In this document: positions 63,877 through 64,000 of the stretch, in pieces
Position numbering within the stretch: position 1 is the stretch's first letter
Layout: every line of letters begins with the position of its first letter
NCBI GenBank assembly: GCA_963739625.1
Contig: CAVUAU010000011.1
Coordinates: forward strand, 124,001 to 188,000
DNA: 64,000 nucleotides
Source: Salinimicrobium sp963739625
Lineage (GTDB): Bacteria; Bacteroidota; Bacteroidia; Flavobacteriales; Flavobacteriaceae
Direction of reading: 5' to 3'
Program-made: the position numbers and the translations under genes
Notes under the pieces: model-generated
Database searches by the model: none
The model's input: only the letters and a program-made list of their open reading frames with translations
What the model was told of the DNA's origin: nothing

Positions 63877-64000
63877 TTGGAAAATTATATTGCCGAATTA
63901 AATGATGCCCAAAGGGCGCCGGTGCTGCAGAAAGACGGGCCAATGATCGTAATTGCCGGTGCAGGATCTGGAAAAACTCGCGTCTTGACCTACAGGATCG
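63877..64000 (+). CDS. UvrD/PcrA-type DNA helicase, N-terminal fragment (runs off right edge)
   Basis: Only 41 codons are visible. The start is probably TTG 63877 (LENYIAELNDAQRAPVLQKD); no in-frame ATG is near and the alignment begins here. Seen: the Q-motif-like LNDAQRAPV and Walker A IAGAGSGKTRVLTYR, diagnostic of superfamily 1A helicases. The gene continues beyond 64000. Divergent from the M20 gene; the 166-base spacer 63711-63876 holds no other gene. Confidence 0.85.
   Translation, partial: MENYIAELNDAQRAPVLQKDGPMIVIAGAGSGKTRVLTYRI

Overview
The window looks like chromosomal DNA of a marine-type member of Flavobacteriaceae (Bacteroidota). The evidence is the mix of families: carboxypeptidase-regulated TonB receptors with a DUF4249 lipoprotein, a fused ResB/CcsA cytochrome c assembly protein, DUF3822 beside rsmD, an archaeal-style UbiA prenyltransferase next to Maf, a DnaX without its zinc cysteines, and -7 promoter boxes of the TAnnTTTG type with little use of Shine-Dalgarno sites. 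The genus cannot be fixed from the sequence alone. Layout: 1-1.7 kb holds the 5' part of dnaX and the RNase P RNA. 2.1-7.4 kb is an ion-homeostasis group (P2-type ATPase, decayed universal stress protein gene, KefB-like antiporter). 7.5-12.3 kb holds rsmD, DUF3822, a RecD-like helicase and kdsB. 12.28-19.36 kb is the most striking part: a four-gene TonB receptor / DUF4249 lipoprotein / MG-like surface protein unit bracketed by two 222-bp direct copies (about 95% identical) of the 3' end of a Gfo/Idh/MocA oxidoreductase gene. The intact gene lies on the right and an orphan 3' end lies on the left beside kdsB, which looks like the scar of an insertion or segmental duplication. 19.1-24.5 kb is a translationally coupled operon (exported PIG-L deacetylase, an unannotated 35-residue membrane protein, sodium/solute symporter, oxidoreductase). 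24.5-28.2 kb is a housekeeping operon (DUF2520, KdsC-like phosphatase, SMR pump, UbiA, Maf, MscS). 28.3-31.6 kb is ccsBA. 31.6-31.9 kb is a repeat-rich spacer. 31.9-43.1 kb holds mostly single housekeeping genes (pirin, NYN-domain protein, CDF transporter, yebC, PCD, epimerase, gcvT, nnr, hutH, fumC). 43.2-46.6 kb holds a second TonB-type receptor with an LTxxQ-like periplasmic protein, and ArsC. 46.7-55.9 kb holds prfB with its programmed frameshift, threonine aldolase, ybaB, oligopeptidase B, a cysteine-synthase-like and an AONS/SPT-like enzyme that may together make the sulfonolipid capnine, and wrbA. 55.9-64 kb holds recG, an M1 aminopeptidase, an FMN glutamate-synthase-like enzyme, an M20 amidohydrolase and the start of a uvrD/pcrA-type helicase. 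Two features cut across the window. First, about ten otherwise normal genes (rsmD, the symporter, ccsBA, nnr, hutH, fumC twice, the M1 peptidase, the antiporter and others) are interrupted by single-base indels. Removing them restores proteins of normal family length, so most are probably sequencing or assembly errors rather than real inactivation. The prfB shift is the exception and is a genuine recoding site. Second, intergenic spaces carry several short repeat families: 7-bp-period arrays, a MITE-like inverted repeat and a recurrent AAAATGsCATTTTT palindrome.
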